The notes under the pieces are model-generated. The model saw nothing but the letters and a program-made list of their open reading frames with translations. It did no database searches and was not told the origin of the DNA. Both the position numbers and the translations under genes were made by a program. Shown piece after piece: positions 32,036 to 41,164 of a stretch of DNA of 64,000 nt. The DNA is taken from positions 1,492,001-1,556,000 of the forward strand of contig NZ_CP050137.1 of assembly GCF_013344685.1 (NCBI RefSeq), read 5' to 3'. Each line of letters opens with the position of its first letter. Within the stretch, counting starts at the first letter, position 1. The DNA is from Sphingomonas sp. CL5.1 (GTDB taxonomy: Bacteria; Pseudomonadota; Alphaproteobacteria; Sphingomonadales; Sphingomonadaceae).

Positions 32036-32088
32036 GCGCCCAAGCTGTGGCCGGGGAGCAGGGCCGCTCGGTGGCCAGCCTTGGGCGC
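32036..32088. repeat. Long imperfect hairpin after the encapsulin gene
   Basis: GCGCCCAAG and CTTGGGCGC are exact reverse complements, with further partial pairing inside (CTG...TGGCC with GGCCAG). It lies between convergent genes and could end transcription from both sides, though no T-run follows. Confidence 0.5.
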
Positions 32089-32141
32089 GCCGTGAACGGT
32101 AATCGTTGGCGGGAGGTGGGGCCGGCGAGGCCCCGAAGCAC

Positions 32142-32828
32142 CTAGCGCTTGCGTGCCAGCGTCATGCCATTCGAGAAATGCAGCAGCACCATGTCGATGC
32201 CGTCGCAGCCGTGGATGTGCATGTTTTCCGGATGGCCGTCGCGGGCCATGTCGACGATCGCCGGATGATCGCCTTCCTGCGGGCCGGTGGCCACCCGGCC
32301 GAAGGCCAGCGTGTCGTCAACGACGATCAGGCCGCCGGAACGCACCAGTTGCAGGCATTTGTTGAAATGATCGATGCCGTCGTTCTTGTCGGCGTCGATG
32401 AAGGCGAGGTCGAACGTGCCGGCCTTGCCCTGCGCGATCAGCGAGTCGAGGCTTGCGTTGGCGTCGCCGATCATCGTGTCGATCCGGTCTTCCACGCCGC
32501 CCGCCTTCCAGAATGTCCGCGCGGCGTTCACATAGTCCTCGGAGATGTCGAGGGTGGTGATCTTTCCGCCCTCCGGCAGCACCATGGCCATGGCCATGGT
32601 GGAATAGCCGGTGAAAGTGCCGATCTCGAGGATGTTTCGGGCGCCCATGATCTGCGCCAGGATCTGCAACAGCGCGGCCTGCTCGGGCGAAAGCTGCATC
32701 AGCGAACGCGCGATCGTGGAGGTATATTCCCGGCATTGCACCATCGCCGGCGTCTCTTTGTACCCCCACCGATCGATATAGGCGCCGAGTTCGTCGGTGA
32801 GAGGAATGCCGATGCGGCGAGTCTTCAT
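32142..32828 (-). CDS. SAM-dependent O-methyltransferase (CCoAOMT-like)
   Basis: A 228-residue class I methyltransferase. Motif I is ILEIGTFTGYSTMAMA; KITTLDISEDYV is the acidic SAM-ribose loop; DLAFIDADKNDGIDHF carries the metal-binding acidic residues; GGLIVVDDTLAFGRV follows. The layout is that of caffeoyl-CoA and catechol-type O-methyltransferases, which methylate a catechol hydroxyl using a divalent metal. Start at 32828 follows GGAG; a start 17 codons earlier is possible. No pathway partners are adjacent. It faces away from the TonB-receptor operon. Confidence 0.9.
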   Translation of the reverse strand: MKTRRIGIPLTDELGAYIDRWGYKETPAMVQCREYTSTIARSLMQLSPEQAALLQILAQIMGARNILEIGTFTGYSTMAMAMVLPEGGKITTLDISEDYVNAARTFWKAGGVEDRIDTMIGDANASLDSLIAQGKAGTFDLAFIDADKNDGIDHFNKCLQLVRSGGLIVVDDTLAFGRVATGPQEGDHPAIVDMARDGHPENMHIHGCDGIDMVLLHFSNGMTLARKR

Positions 32829-33348
32829 GGCCGGCTCCGCTATCGTGTAGGATGGAATATTTAGCATACTAAGCGTCATGCTCGCAGGCAGGTCAAGTCA
32901 ATTCCGGGGGCGGCGCAGCGTGCGGAGACGATTTTGGTACCGCCTTTTCCAGACACGAATGCGGGCCGGTTTACGCGCGCGCGCAGCGGGTGATCGGCAG
33001 GCCGCGCGCGTGACGGGCCGATCGCCGAATCTGCCGGAAAACGTAGCGTCGGGGCGAAGAGCAGGGTTATCGGGCCGATCCGGCCCCTCCGGGCGCGCCG
33101 TTTCGCGTCGCTATAATTAGTTATTATACTATTAGTTCGTCATATCGCAGGAAAACAGCCGAAAATTTCAATTTTGGTGCGGTATTTTAGAATTGCGTTC
33201 GAGGCCATTTCGGTTTCAAATTCGCGTAAGACGCGTGACAGGGATCTCGCTGATACGGGGGCGTGGCAAGCGGTTTCGGGAGGAGCTTCGCCCGGACATC
33301 AATCGGGGAAGGCGGCGGCGTGTCCGTCCGCACATAGGGGGGTTAGAC
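32829..33348. other. Intergenic region with AT-rich promoter-like tract
   Basis: Divergent promoter region between the O-methyltransferase and the TonB-receptor gene. The part near 33110-33200 is clearly AT-rich (for example TTATTATACTATTAGTT) and holds the repeated word TTAGT. A strong AGGGGGG ribosome site lies just before the receptor start. No gene or known riboswitch is seen. Confidence 0.6.
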
Positions 33349-35904
33349 ATGATCATTCGTGGGTCGCATCGTGCTTTGATGCTGGGAATCCTGGCCGGCG
33401 CCTCGTCGCTCGCCACCTCTACCGCGCTCCATGCCCAGACGGTGCCGGCGGCGCCGGAAGCGGCGCCAGCGCCGGCGGCCGGGAACGACACCGAGATCGT
33501 CGTCACCGCGCTCAAGCGCGCCACCAGCATCCAGCAGACACCGCTCGCCATCTCGGCGGTCAGCGCCGAGACGCTGACCAAGCAGAACATCACGGATTCG
33601 AGCGCGCTGACCCGCGTCTCGCCGGGCCTTCAGATCAACGAGAATTCCAACGGCGGCAGCCGCGTCATCATCCGTAACCTCTATGCCACGGGCGAGGCGC
33701 TGGTCGGCATCTATTACGACGACGTTCCGCTGAGCGGCACGGGCGGCGTCTCGAACGACGCGGGCGGCACGCAGCCGAACCTGCGGCTGTTCGACGTCGA
33801 GCGCGCGGAAGTGCTGCGCGGCCCGCAGGGCACGCTCTATGGCGCCAGCTCGATGGGCGGCACGCTGCGCATTATCTTCAACAAGCCCAAGCTGGACCGT
33901 TACGAGGGCGCGATTGACGGGCAGCTCAACACCTCGGCGGAGAGCAACGGCAGCCTGGGCCGGCAGGTCAACGGCATGGTCAACGTGCCGGTCATCAGCG
34001 ACGTGCTCGGCGTCCGCGCCGTCGGTTATTACGATCGCTCGGCTGGCTATATCGACAACAGCCTGCTCGGCATGCGCAACATCAATGCGAACAAGAGCTA
34101 CGGCGGCCGCGTCACCGCGCGGTTCAAGCCGGCCGACAACATCACGCTCGACCTGATGGCGGTCTATCAGAACCGCAAGGGCGTCGGGACGAGCTGGAAC
34201 TATACCGAATATCAGCTGACCGGGAAGAAATACGATCAGCCGCTGCTGATGCAGCAGCCGCAGGAAGACAGGATGAAGCTGTTTTCCGGCACCATGAACT
34301 GGGACATGGATTTCGCCACGCTGACGGTGGCGGCTTCCTATACCGACCGCCTTCTCCAGTATAAGTTCGACTACACGCCATATTTCTCGAAATGGCAGTC
34401 GGTCAACAATACCCGCGGGCTGGTCGCTCCTTATGCCGGCGCCGGCACGGCAATTCCGGGTTACAATGCTTTCCTGAACGACTGTAATACCGGGTATGTC
34501 GTGGGGACGACCTGCAACGGCGCCGGATATCAGCAACTGGTCAACGGCTACGGCAACAGCACCACTTATCAGCCGCAATCGAACAAGACTTCCACCGAGG
34601 AAGTTCGCCTTGCTGATGACCGTAATGCCTTCAAGTGGACGGTTGGCTTCTATCACAGCTATCGCAAGAACTTCACCGAATCCATCCTGAGCCCGGCCGA
34701 TCCGGTCACCGGTATCCAGCTCTATCCGGTCGGATATCCGTCCGGCAGCACCTATGTCGTCGGCGTGGACAATGTCGGCCTCGACCGCACCATCGACGAC
34801 CGGCTCGAGCAGATCGCGGGCTTCGCCGAAGGCACGTGGGACATCACCAGCAAGCTCAGCGTGACCGGCGGCATCCGCTATTTCAACTACAAGAAGCGCA
34901 CGACGTCCGCTGTCATCATCCCGAGCTATATCGCCGGCAACAGCCGTCAGGCGCCGCTGACCACCGGCGGCAACGAGCACGGCACGCTGCTGAAGTTCAG
35001 CGCCAACTACAAGTTCAACCGCGACGTGATGTTCTATGCGTCGGCGACGCAGGGATATCGTCCGGGCGGCGTGAACCAGACGCTGGGCCTGCCGAGCTAT
35101 GCCGCGATCTACAGCTCCGATTCGGTGTGGAATTACGAAGCCGGCCTGAAGACATCGTGGTTCGATCGCAAGGTCGTGCTGAACGTCGATGCGTTCCGCA
35201 TGGACTGGACCAACATGCAGGTCTCGGCGAGCTACAACAACGCCTTCGGATTCATCACCAACAGCTCCAGCCCCGCGCGGATCCAGGGCATCGAGTTCGA
35301 CACGGGCTTCTATCCGCTCGATCGCCTGTCGCTGAAGGTGTCGGGCAGCTATATCGATGCCAAGCTGAAGGGCGACCAGTCGCTGCCCAATGGCATCACG
35401 CCGTGCCCGGTTCCCTATGACGGCACGCTTGGCTGCGCGACGATCAGCGCGGGCAAGTCGGGCGATCCGATCCCTTATTCGCCGAAGTGGACGCTGCAGA
35501 CGAGCGTGGATTACAGCACGCCGATCAGCGACGATCTGGAGATCATCTACCACGGTGACCTCAGCTATCGCAGCAGCGCGCTGACCACCTACAACCTGCC
35601 GCGCTATGCCACCGCCTATCCGAACGGCCCGGCCGGGACCGCCGGGGGCGCGGCGCTCTATACGCTGCCGGGCTTCGCCACGGTCGGCCTGCGGTTCGGG
35701 CTGGAGAAGGATCAGGGCCTCTGGGGCGTCTATCTGTTCGCCAACAACCTGTTCAACACGATCGGCCTCACCAGCCTGACGAACGGGCAGGCCAGCGCCA
35801 CCCAGCTCGGCTGGCGGTACAACGGCACGATCATCCGTCCCAACTATGTCGTCTCCACCGCGCCGCGTGTCGTCGGGGTGCAGTTCATGGCCAAGTTCCG
35901 CTAA
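33349..35904 (+). CDS. TonB-dependent outer-membrane receptor
   Basis: An 851-residue receptor with signal peptide (ending STALHAQ). Plug motifs: EIVVTALKRATSIQQTPLAI, ALTRVSPGLQINEN, then RAEVLRGPQGTLYGASSMGG, which is the strongly conserved plug signature. The barrel ends with VVGVQFMAKFR, a terminal aromatic followed by Arg. The VTALKRxxxxQxxPxAI plug is the type found in the FecA/xenobiotic-like sphingomonad receptors. Start at 33349 is preceded by AGGGGGG. Two amidohydrolase genes follow within 22 bases, so the three probably make a scavenging operon. Confidence 0.94.
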   Translation: MIIRGSHRALMLGILAGASSLATSTALHAQTVPAAPEAAPAPAAGNDTEIVVTALKRATSIQQTPLAISAVSAETLTKQNITDSSALTRVSPGLQINENSNGGSRVIIRNLYATGEALVGIYYDDVPLSGTGGVSNDAGGTQPNLRLFDVERAEVLRGPQGTLYGASSMGGTLRIIFNKPKLDRYEGAIDGQLNTSAESNGSLGRQVNGMVNVPVISDVLGVRAVGYYDRSAGYIDNSLLGMRNINANKSYGGRVTARFKPADNITLDLMAVYQNRKGVGTSWNYTEYQLTGKKYDQPLLMQQPQEDRMKLFSGTMNWDMDFATLTVAASYTDRLLQYKFDYTPYFSKWQSVNNTRGLVAPYAGAGTAIPGYNAFLNDCNTGYVVGTTCNGAGYQQLVNGYGNSTTYQPQSNKTSTEEVRLADDRNAFKWTVGFYHSYRKNFTESILSPADPVTGIQLYPVGYPSGSTYVVGVDNVGLDRTIDDRLEQIAGFAEGTWDITSKLSVTGGIRYFNYKKRTTSAVIIPSYIAGNSRQAPLTTGGNEHGTLLKFSANYKFNRDVMFYASATQGYRPGGVNQTLGLPSYAAIYSSDSVWNYEAGLKTSWFDRKVVLNVDAFRMDWTNMQVSASYNNAFGFITNSSSPARIQGIEFDTGFYPLDRLSLKVSGSYIDAKLKGDQSLPNGITPCPVPYDGTLGCATISAGKSGDPIPYSPKWTLQTSVDYSTPISDDLEIIYHGDLSYRSSALTTYNLPRYATAYPNGPAGTAGGAALYTLPGFATVGLRFGLEKDQGLWGVYLFANNLFNTIGLTSLTNGQASATQLGWRYNGTIIRPNYVVSTAPRVVGVQFMAKFR

Positions 35905-35925
35905 TCGAACGGGGGTAAGTCCGAT

Positions 35926-37239
35926 ATGAAGACTGGTATCCTGCGCGGCTGCGCTGTCGCCGCGCTGGTCGCTGGCGTCCTCGGCGGGGGTTCTGCCTCC
36001 GCCAAGGATGTCGTCATCCACGCCGGCAAGCTGATCGACGGCGTCTCCGCGACGCCCCGGACGCAGGTGTCGATCTTGATCCGCGACGACCGCATCACCG
36101 GCGTCCAGAGCGGCTTCGTCACCCCCGCCGGCGCCGAGGTGATCGACCTCTCGTCCAAGACGGTGCTGCCCGGCTTCATCGAATGCCACGATCACATCTC
36201 GTCGAACGGCGATCGCCGCCCGCTCAACCGTTTCACCCAGACCACCGGTGACGCGACGATCGCCGCCGTCGCCAATGCGCGGCGCGAGATCGAGGAAGGG
36301 TTCACCACGGTTCGCGATCTCGGCTCGGACGGGATTTCCGCCCCGGCGGTGATCCGCGCGATCGCCGCCAGGCAGATCGTCGGCCCGCGCTACTGGACGG
36401 CATTGCAGGCGATGGGGCCGACCGGCGGCCATTCCGATCGCCAGAACGGCCTCAGCCCCGCGGTCTCGATCGCCGGGCGCGACGCGGCGATCATCGACGG
36501 GCCGGAAGACGCGGTGGTCAAGGTGCGCCAGCACCGCCGCGACGGCGCGACCGTCATCAAGATCATGCCGTCGGGCGGCGTCGGCTCGATCGGCGACGAT
36601 CCCAATCACATGACGATGACCGACGCCGAGATGAAGGCGGCGATCGACACCGCGCACGAGCTGGGGCTGAAGGTCGCCGCCCATGCGCACGGCAAGCAGG
36701 CGATCGACCACGCGATCCTCGCCGGTGTCGATTCGATCGAGCACGGCACCTATTCGGACGCAGAAAGCTACAAGCTGATGAAGGAGCACGGCACGTTCCT
36801 GGTGCCGACCCTGCTCGTCGCCGACGCGATCTACCAGAACGCCGTCAAGCATCCCGAGACGCTGCCGCCGACCGTGGCGGACAAGGCCATCGCGGTGACG
36901 CCGGTGATGATCGGCAATGCTGGCCGCGCCTACAAGGCCGGCGTCAAGATCGCGTTCGGCACCGATCAGGGCGCCACGTCGGATCGCAACAAGGCGGAGG
37001 AATTCGCGCTGCTGGTCAAGGCCGGGCTGACGCCGATGGATGCGATCTTCACCGCCACCCGCAACGCCGCCGAGCTGATCGGCACGCCGCAGGACATCGG
37101 CTCGGTCCAGACCGGGCGCTATGCCGATATCGTCGCGGTGGAGGGCGATCCGCTCGCCGACATCACCACGCTCCAGCGCGTCGAGTTCGTCATGAAGGGC
37201 GGCGAGGTACTCAAGAACGGCGGAAGGATGACGCGATGA
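35926..37239 (+). CDS. Exported amidohydrolase (metal-dependent), first of two tandem copies
   Basis: A 437-residue amidohydrolase-superfamily enzyme with a signal peptide (ending SASAK). Metal-binding residues are visible: His88 and His90 in FIECHDHIS, probable carboxylated Lys212 in VIKIMPSGG, His253 in AAHAHG, His273 in IEHGTY, and Asp in FGTDQG. The family contains exported prolidase-like and carboxypeptidase-like enzymes that cleave dipeptides. It shares long stretches with the gene that follows, a tandem duplication, and overlaps it by four bases. It probably digests the peptide-like substrate taken up by the upstream receptor, which is inference. Confidence 0.92.
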   Translation: MKTGILRGCAVAALVAGVLGGGSASAKDVVIHAGKLIDGVSATPRTQVSILIRDDRITGVQSGFVTPAGAEVIDLSSKTVLPGFIECHDHISSNGDRRPLNRFTQTTGDATIAAVANARREIEEGFTTVRDLGSDGISAPAVIRAIAARQIVGPRYWTALQAMGPTGGHSDRQNGLSPAVSIAGRDAAIIDGPEDAVVKVRQHRRDGATVIKIMPSGGVGSIGDDPNHMTMTDAEMKAAIDTAHELGLKVAAHAHGKQAIDHAILAGVDSIEHGTYSDAESYKLMKEHGTFLVPTLLVADAIYQNAVKHPETLPPTVADKAIAVTPVMIGNAGRAYKAGVKIAFGTDQGATSDRNKAEEFALLVKAGLTPMDAIFTATRNAAELIGTPQDIGSVQTGRYADIVAVEGDPLADITTLQRVEFVMKGGEVLKNGGRMTR

Positions 37240-38555
37240 GCATTGCGAGGAAGATGACCGGGGCGCTGCTCGGCGCCTGCGCGCTGCTGGCGATGACGTC
37301 GCCGGCGATGGCGAAGGACGTGGTCGTCCACGCCGGCACGCTGATCGACGGCGTTTCCGCGACGCCCCGGCGGCAGGTGTCGATCCTGATCCACGACGAT
37401 CGCATCACCGGCATCCAGAACGGCTTCGTCACCCCGGCCGGCGCCGAGGTGATCGACCTCTCGTCCAAGACGGTGCTGCCCGGCTTCATCGACGTGCACG
37501 ACCATATCTCGATGGATGCGGACTGGGGCGTGCTGGGCCGCTTCACGCGCAACGACGGCGATGCGGTGATTACCGGCATCCGCAATGCCGAGCGCGATAT
37601 CGACCAGGGCTTCACGGCGGTCCGCGATTGCGGTTCCGGCGGCATCGAGGCACCGGCGCTCAAGCGCGCGATCGCCGCGAAGCAGGTGATCGGGCCGCGC
37701 ATCTGGACGGCGATGCAACCGCTGTCGGCCACCGGTGGCCATTCCGATCCGCAGAACGGCATGCAGCCCGGCGTCCATTTCGACGGCCGGGAGCTGTCGA
37801 TCATCGACGGGCCCGAGGATGCCGTTTACAAGGTGCGCCAGCACCGCCGCGACGGCGCCGATCTCATCAAGATCATGCCGTCGGGCGGCGTGGCCTCGAT
37901 CGGCGACGATCCCAACCACATGACGATGACCGACGCGGAGATGAAGGCCGTCACCGATACGGCGCATTCGCTCGGCCTCAAGGTCGCCGCCCACGTCCAC
38001 GGCAACAAGGCGATCAACCACGCGATCGAGGCGGGGGTCGATTCGATCGAGCACGGCACCTATGCCGACGCCACCAGCTACAAGCTGATGAAGGAGCACG
38101 GCACGTTCCTGGTGCCCACGCTGCTCGTCGCCGACTGGATCTACCAGACCGCCGTCAAGACGCCGGAGAAGCTGCCGCCGACCGTGCCGGAAAAGGCCAT
38201 CGCGGTGACGCCGACGATGATCGGCAACGCCGGCCGCGCCTATAAGGCCGGCGTGAAGATCGCGCTCGGCACCGACCTGACCGGCCTGGGCAACCGCAAC
38301 AAGGCGGAGGAGTTCGCGCTGCTGGTGAAGGCCGGGCTGACGCCGATGGATGCGATCTTCGCGGGCACCCGCAACGCCGCCGAACTGATAGGCGCGTCGC
38401 AGGATATCGGCTCGGTGCAGACCGGACGCTTTGCCGATATCGTCGCGGTGGACGGCGATCCGCTCGCCGATATCACCAAGCTCCAGCATGTCGCCTTCGT
38501 GATGAAGGGCGGCGACGTGCTGAAGAAGGACGGCAAGGTCAATGTGCTGAACTAG
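37236..38555 (+). CDS. Exported amidohydrolase (metal-dependent), second tandem copy
   Basis: A 439-residue paralogue of the preceding enzyme with its own signal peptide (ending SPAMAK). The metal residues are conserved (VHDHIS, LIKIMPSGG, AAHVHG, IEHGTY, LGTDLTG). Differences cluster around the first metal loop (DVHDHISMDADWG) and the region after TATGGHS, so substrate range may differ. The shared start/stop ATGA suggests coupled translation. Between the two genes there are near-identical DNA stretches of about 60 bases, so the duplication is recent or kept uniform by gene conversion. Confidence 0.92.
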   Translation: MSIARKMTGALLGACALLAMTSPAMAKDVVVHAGTLIDGVSATPRRQVSILIHDDRITGIQNGFVTPAGAEVIDLSSKTVLPGFIDVHDHISMDADWGVLGRFTRNDGDAVITGIRNAERDIDQGFTAVRDCGSGGIEAPALKRAIAAKQVIGPRIWTAMQPLSATGGHSDPQNGMQPGVHFDGRELSIIDGPEDAVYKVRQHRRDGADLIKIMPSGGVASIGDDPNHMTMTDAEMKAVTDTAHSLGLKVAAHVHGNKAINHAIEAGVDSIEHGTYADATSYKLMKEHGTFLVPTLLVADWIYQTAVKTPEKLPPTVPEKAIAVTPTMIGNAGRAYKAGVKIALGTDLTGLGNRNKAEEFALLVKAGLTPMDAIFAGTRNAAELIGASQDIGSVQTGRFADIVAVDGDPLADITKLQHVAFVMKGGDVLKKDGKVNVLN

Positions 38556-38581
38556 GGCCTGGCCGTCCGGCTCGACCCTAC

Positions 38582-38640
38582 GAAGGAGGCGGGGAGCAAA
38601 TCGGCGCGTTGCGTCGCGCGGCTGCTCCCTGCCTCCTTTC
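38582..38640. terminator. Long hairpin after the tandem amidohydrolases
   Basis: GAAGGAGGCGGGGAGCA and TGCTCCCTGCCTCCTTTC pair over about 17 positions with one G-T, enclosing a 24-base GC-rich loop. It sits 26 bases after the second amidohydrolase stop. The stem is long for a simple terminator and there is no T-run after it, so a mobile repeat or transcript-stabilising hairpin is also possible. Confidence 0.6.
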
Positions 38641-38829
38641 CTATCGGGCCGACATGGTGCTTGGCGCATCCGCACCGAGGCGCGTCTTTCGCGGCTGAAA
38701 CGGCCGCGACAATTGGTCGCAAAGTCGCCTTGTTCCTGAAACTCCGCGCAATATCGCGGAGAAGCAACGGTGCTTTTCCTCGAACGCCGCCCGGCCCCTC
38801 GCCGGCGGCGATGTTCGAGGAGTAATAGC

Positions 38830-39393
38830 ATGTACCAGTATCTTTCCGCCCCGCTCGCGGGCTTCGCGCTGCTGGCCGCGCTTGCCGCCGCGACGCCGGC
38901 GGCCGCGCAGGATGCGGCGGCTTTCCAGGGGCCGCGCGTCGAGGCGACGGTCGGGCTGGACCAGCTTCGTTTCGACCTGTCGAATATCGGCAGCGCGGGC
39001 CGCGCCAAGGCGAGCGACGTCGGCTTCGGCTTCGCGCTCGGCTATGACAAGGCGGTGTCGCCCAACATGGTGATCGGCGCGGAGGCGGGGATGAATTTCT
39101 CCGACGTATCCTATGCCGACGATGCGCTGCGCAGCCGGCGCGAGTTCGACTTCTCCGGCCGGATCGGCACGCCGGTCACGCATAATGCACTGCTCTACGG
39201 CAAGGTCGGCTATTCGAACCTGCAAGTGCGCGAGGTGGATCAACTGCGCAATCTCGACGGGCTGCTGCTCGGCGCCGGCGCGGAGGTGAAGGTGTCGCCA
39301 GTCGCTTATCTCAAGAGCGAATATCGCTATGTCACTTATGGCGACGGCTATTCGACCAACGGCATCCTGACCGGCGTCGGCCTGCGCTTCTGA
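38830..39393 (+). CDS. Small outer-membrane beta-barrel protein
   Basis: A 187-residue protein with a signal peptide (ending AAAQ) and a beta-barrel of about eight strands in the OmpA-N/porin-like OMP_b-brl family. Typical features: VEATVGLDQLRFDL at the start, VGFGFALGYDKAV, FSGRIGTPV, YLKSEYRYVTYGDGYSTNG and a terminal GVGLRF, ending in the phenylalanine that the BAM machinery needs. GAGGAGTAATAGC precedes the ATG. Function not known. Confidence 0.85.
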   Translation: MYQYLSAPLAGFALLAALAAATPAAAQDAAAFQGPRVEATVGLDQLRFDLSNIGSAGRAKASDVGFGFALGYDKAVSPNMVIGAEAGMNFSDVSYADDALRSRREFDFSGRIGTPVTHNALLYGKVGYSNLQVREVDQLRNLDGLLLGAGAEVKVSPVAYLKSEYRYVTYGDGYSTNGILTGVGLRF

Positions 39394-39424
39394 CGCCGCC
39401 GCGTGGGGCGGTAGGGGATCGCCC

Positions 39425-41083
39425 CTACCGCTTCGCGATCGCCGAGAGCGTGGTGCCGGCGGTGATCTGCTCCAAGTCGGTCCTGACGTGGAGCAGGCGG
39501 ACGCCGCGCCCGGCGATCGCGCGGTCCAGCGCGGGGGCGAAGTCCTCCGTCCGCGTCACCGTCTCGCTCCACGCGCCGTAAGCGCGCGCCAGTGCCGCGA
39601 AATCGGGGTTGGCGAGCCGCGTGGCGGAGACGCGGCCGGGATATTCGCGCTCCTGATGCATGCGGATCGTGCCGTATGCGCCGTTGTCGACGAGGATCAC
39701 CAGCATGCCGCAGCCGTGCTGCACGGCGGTCGCCAGTTCCTGCCCGTTCATCAGGAAATCGCCGTCGCCCGCCAGCGCCACCACCGCGCGATCCGGATGG
39801 CGCAGCGACGCGGCCACCGCCGCCGGCACGCCATAGCCCATCGCCCCGGCGGTCGGCGCGAGCTGCGTTCCCGGCCCGGCGTAGCGCCAGTAGCGGTGCC
39901 ACCAGCCGGAGAAATTGCCCGCGCCGTTGCAGATGATCGTATCCGCCGGCAGCCGCTCACGCATCGCCCCCACGCACGGCCCGAGGTCCATCGCCACGCC
40001 GTCGCGCGGGCGCGGGGTCGACCAGTCGAGATAGTCGCCGTGCGCCGCCGCCGCATCGGGCCGCGCGGGCGCGTCGATCGCCGCCACCGCCGCCGCGAAC
40101 GCCGCCATCGAGGCGCAGATCGCGAGGTCGGTGGCATAGGTCATGCCCAGCTCGTCGGCATCCGGGTGGACGTGGACGAGCCGCTGGCCGGGATGATCCG
40201 GCGTGACGAGCGTATAGCCGTCGGTGGTCGCCTCCCCCAGCCGCGCGCCGACGACGAGGAGCAGGTCCGCCGCCTTCACCCGCGCGACCAGCTTCGGATT
40301 GGGGCCATAGCCGAGGTTGCCGGCATAAGCGGGGGTGTCGTTGGGCACCGCGTCCTGCCGGCGGAAGGCGGCGACCACCGGGATGCCGGAGCGATCGGCC
40401 CATGCCGCGAAGTCGCGCGCCGCGTCATGGTCCCAGCCAGCGCCGCCGATGATCGCGACCGGGCGCTCGGCGGCGGCGAGCAAATCCGCCAGCCGGTCGA
40501 TCGCCGCCGGATCGGCCGCCTGCGCGACGCGCTCGACGCGCGGCCGGTCGGCCGCCTCCACCATGTCGAGCAGCATGTCCTCAGGCAGCGCCAGCACCAC
40601 CGGGCCGGGCCTGCCGTTCATCGCCACCGCATAGGCGCGCGCGACATATTCCGGGATGCGCCGCGCGTCGTCGATCCGCGCCGCCCATTTGGCGAGGGGA
40701 GCGAACATCGCCTCGAAATTGATCTCCTGGAACGCCTCGCGGTCGCGCGTGCCGCGATCGACGTCGCCGACGAACAGGATCATCGGCTGGCTGTCCTGCA
40801 TCGCAACATGCACCCCGATCGAGGCGTTGGTCGCGCCCGGCCCGCGCGTGACGAAGGCGATGCCGGGCCGGTGCGTCAGCGCGCCGTCCGCGCAGGCCAT
40901 GAAGGCGACCCCACCCTCCTGCCGGCAGGTGACGACCTCGATCGCCGGCGTGTCGACCAGTGCGTCGAGCACCGCCAGGAAACTCTCCCCCGGCACGGTG
41001 AAGATACGCTCGCAGCCTTGCGCCACGAGCTGGTCGACGAGGATGCGTCCTCCGGTGCGGTTCCTGCTCTCCATCCGTGTCAT
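39425..41083 (-). CDS. Thiamine pyrophosphate-dependent enzyme (acetolactate synthase-like)
   Basis: A 552-residue ThDP enzyme with three domains: N-terminal pyrimidine-binding (RIFTVPGESFLAVLDAL, with catalytic Glu in CRQEGGVAFMA), central FAD/nucleotide-like (VAIIGGAGWDHDAARDF) and C-terminal pyrophosphate-binding (GDGDFLMNGQEL with NGAYG completing the GDG-N metal site). It resembles the IlvB/benzoylformate decarboxylase group. There is no small regulatory subunit next to it, so it need not make acetolactate; decarboxylase or carboligase activity is equally likely. A start at 41083 is used. Confidence 0.88.
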   Translation of the reverse strand: MTRMESRNRTGGRILVDQLVAQGCERIFTVPGESFLAVLDALVDTPAIEVVTCRQEGGVAFMACADGALTHRPGIAFVTRGPGATNASIGVHVAMQDSQPMILFVGDVDRGTRDREAFQEINFEAMFAPLAKWAARIDDARRIPEYVARAYAVAMNGRPGPVVLALPEDMLLDMVEAADRPRVERVAQAADPAAIDRLADLLAAAERPVAIIGGAGWDHDAARDFAAWADRSGIPVVAAFRRQDAVPNDTPAYAGNLGYGPNPKLVARVKAADLLLVVGARLGEATTDGYTLVTPDHPGQRLVHVHPDADELGMTYATDLAICASMAAFAAAVAAIDAPARPDAAAAHGDYLDWSTPRPRDGVAMDLGPCVGAMRERLPADTIICNGAGNFSGWWHRYWRYAGPGTQLAPTAGAMGYGVPAAVAASLRHPDRAVVALAGDGDFLMNGQELATAVQHGCGMLVILVDNGAYGTIRMHQEREYPGRVSATRLANPDFAALARAYGAWSETVTRTEDFAPALDRAIAGRGVRLLHVRTDLEQITAGTTLSAIAKR

Positions 41084-41164
41084 CTAGAGGGGAAGGGCGG
41101 CTATTGCCAAGCCGCGCGCGCTGGATGATCGTGGCCGCGAAACATGCAAAAGGAGAGCGGCGGC

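Noticed and set aside
33343..36852. A 1169-codon open frame on the minus strand across the TonB receptor and first amidohydrolase
   Set aside because: It is antisense to two well-supported genes and has a composition of Arg/Asp/Ala runs typical of a GC-rich shadow frame, with no recognisable domain.
39425..41083. The ThDP enzyme as IlvB of branched-chain amino acid synthesis
   Set aside because: There is no ilvN or ilvC beside it, and its domain motifs fit the wider decarboxylase/carboligase family equally well, so the symbol is withheld.
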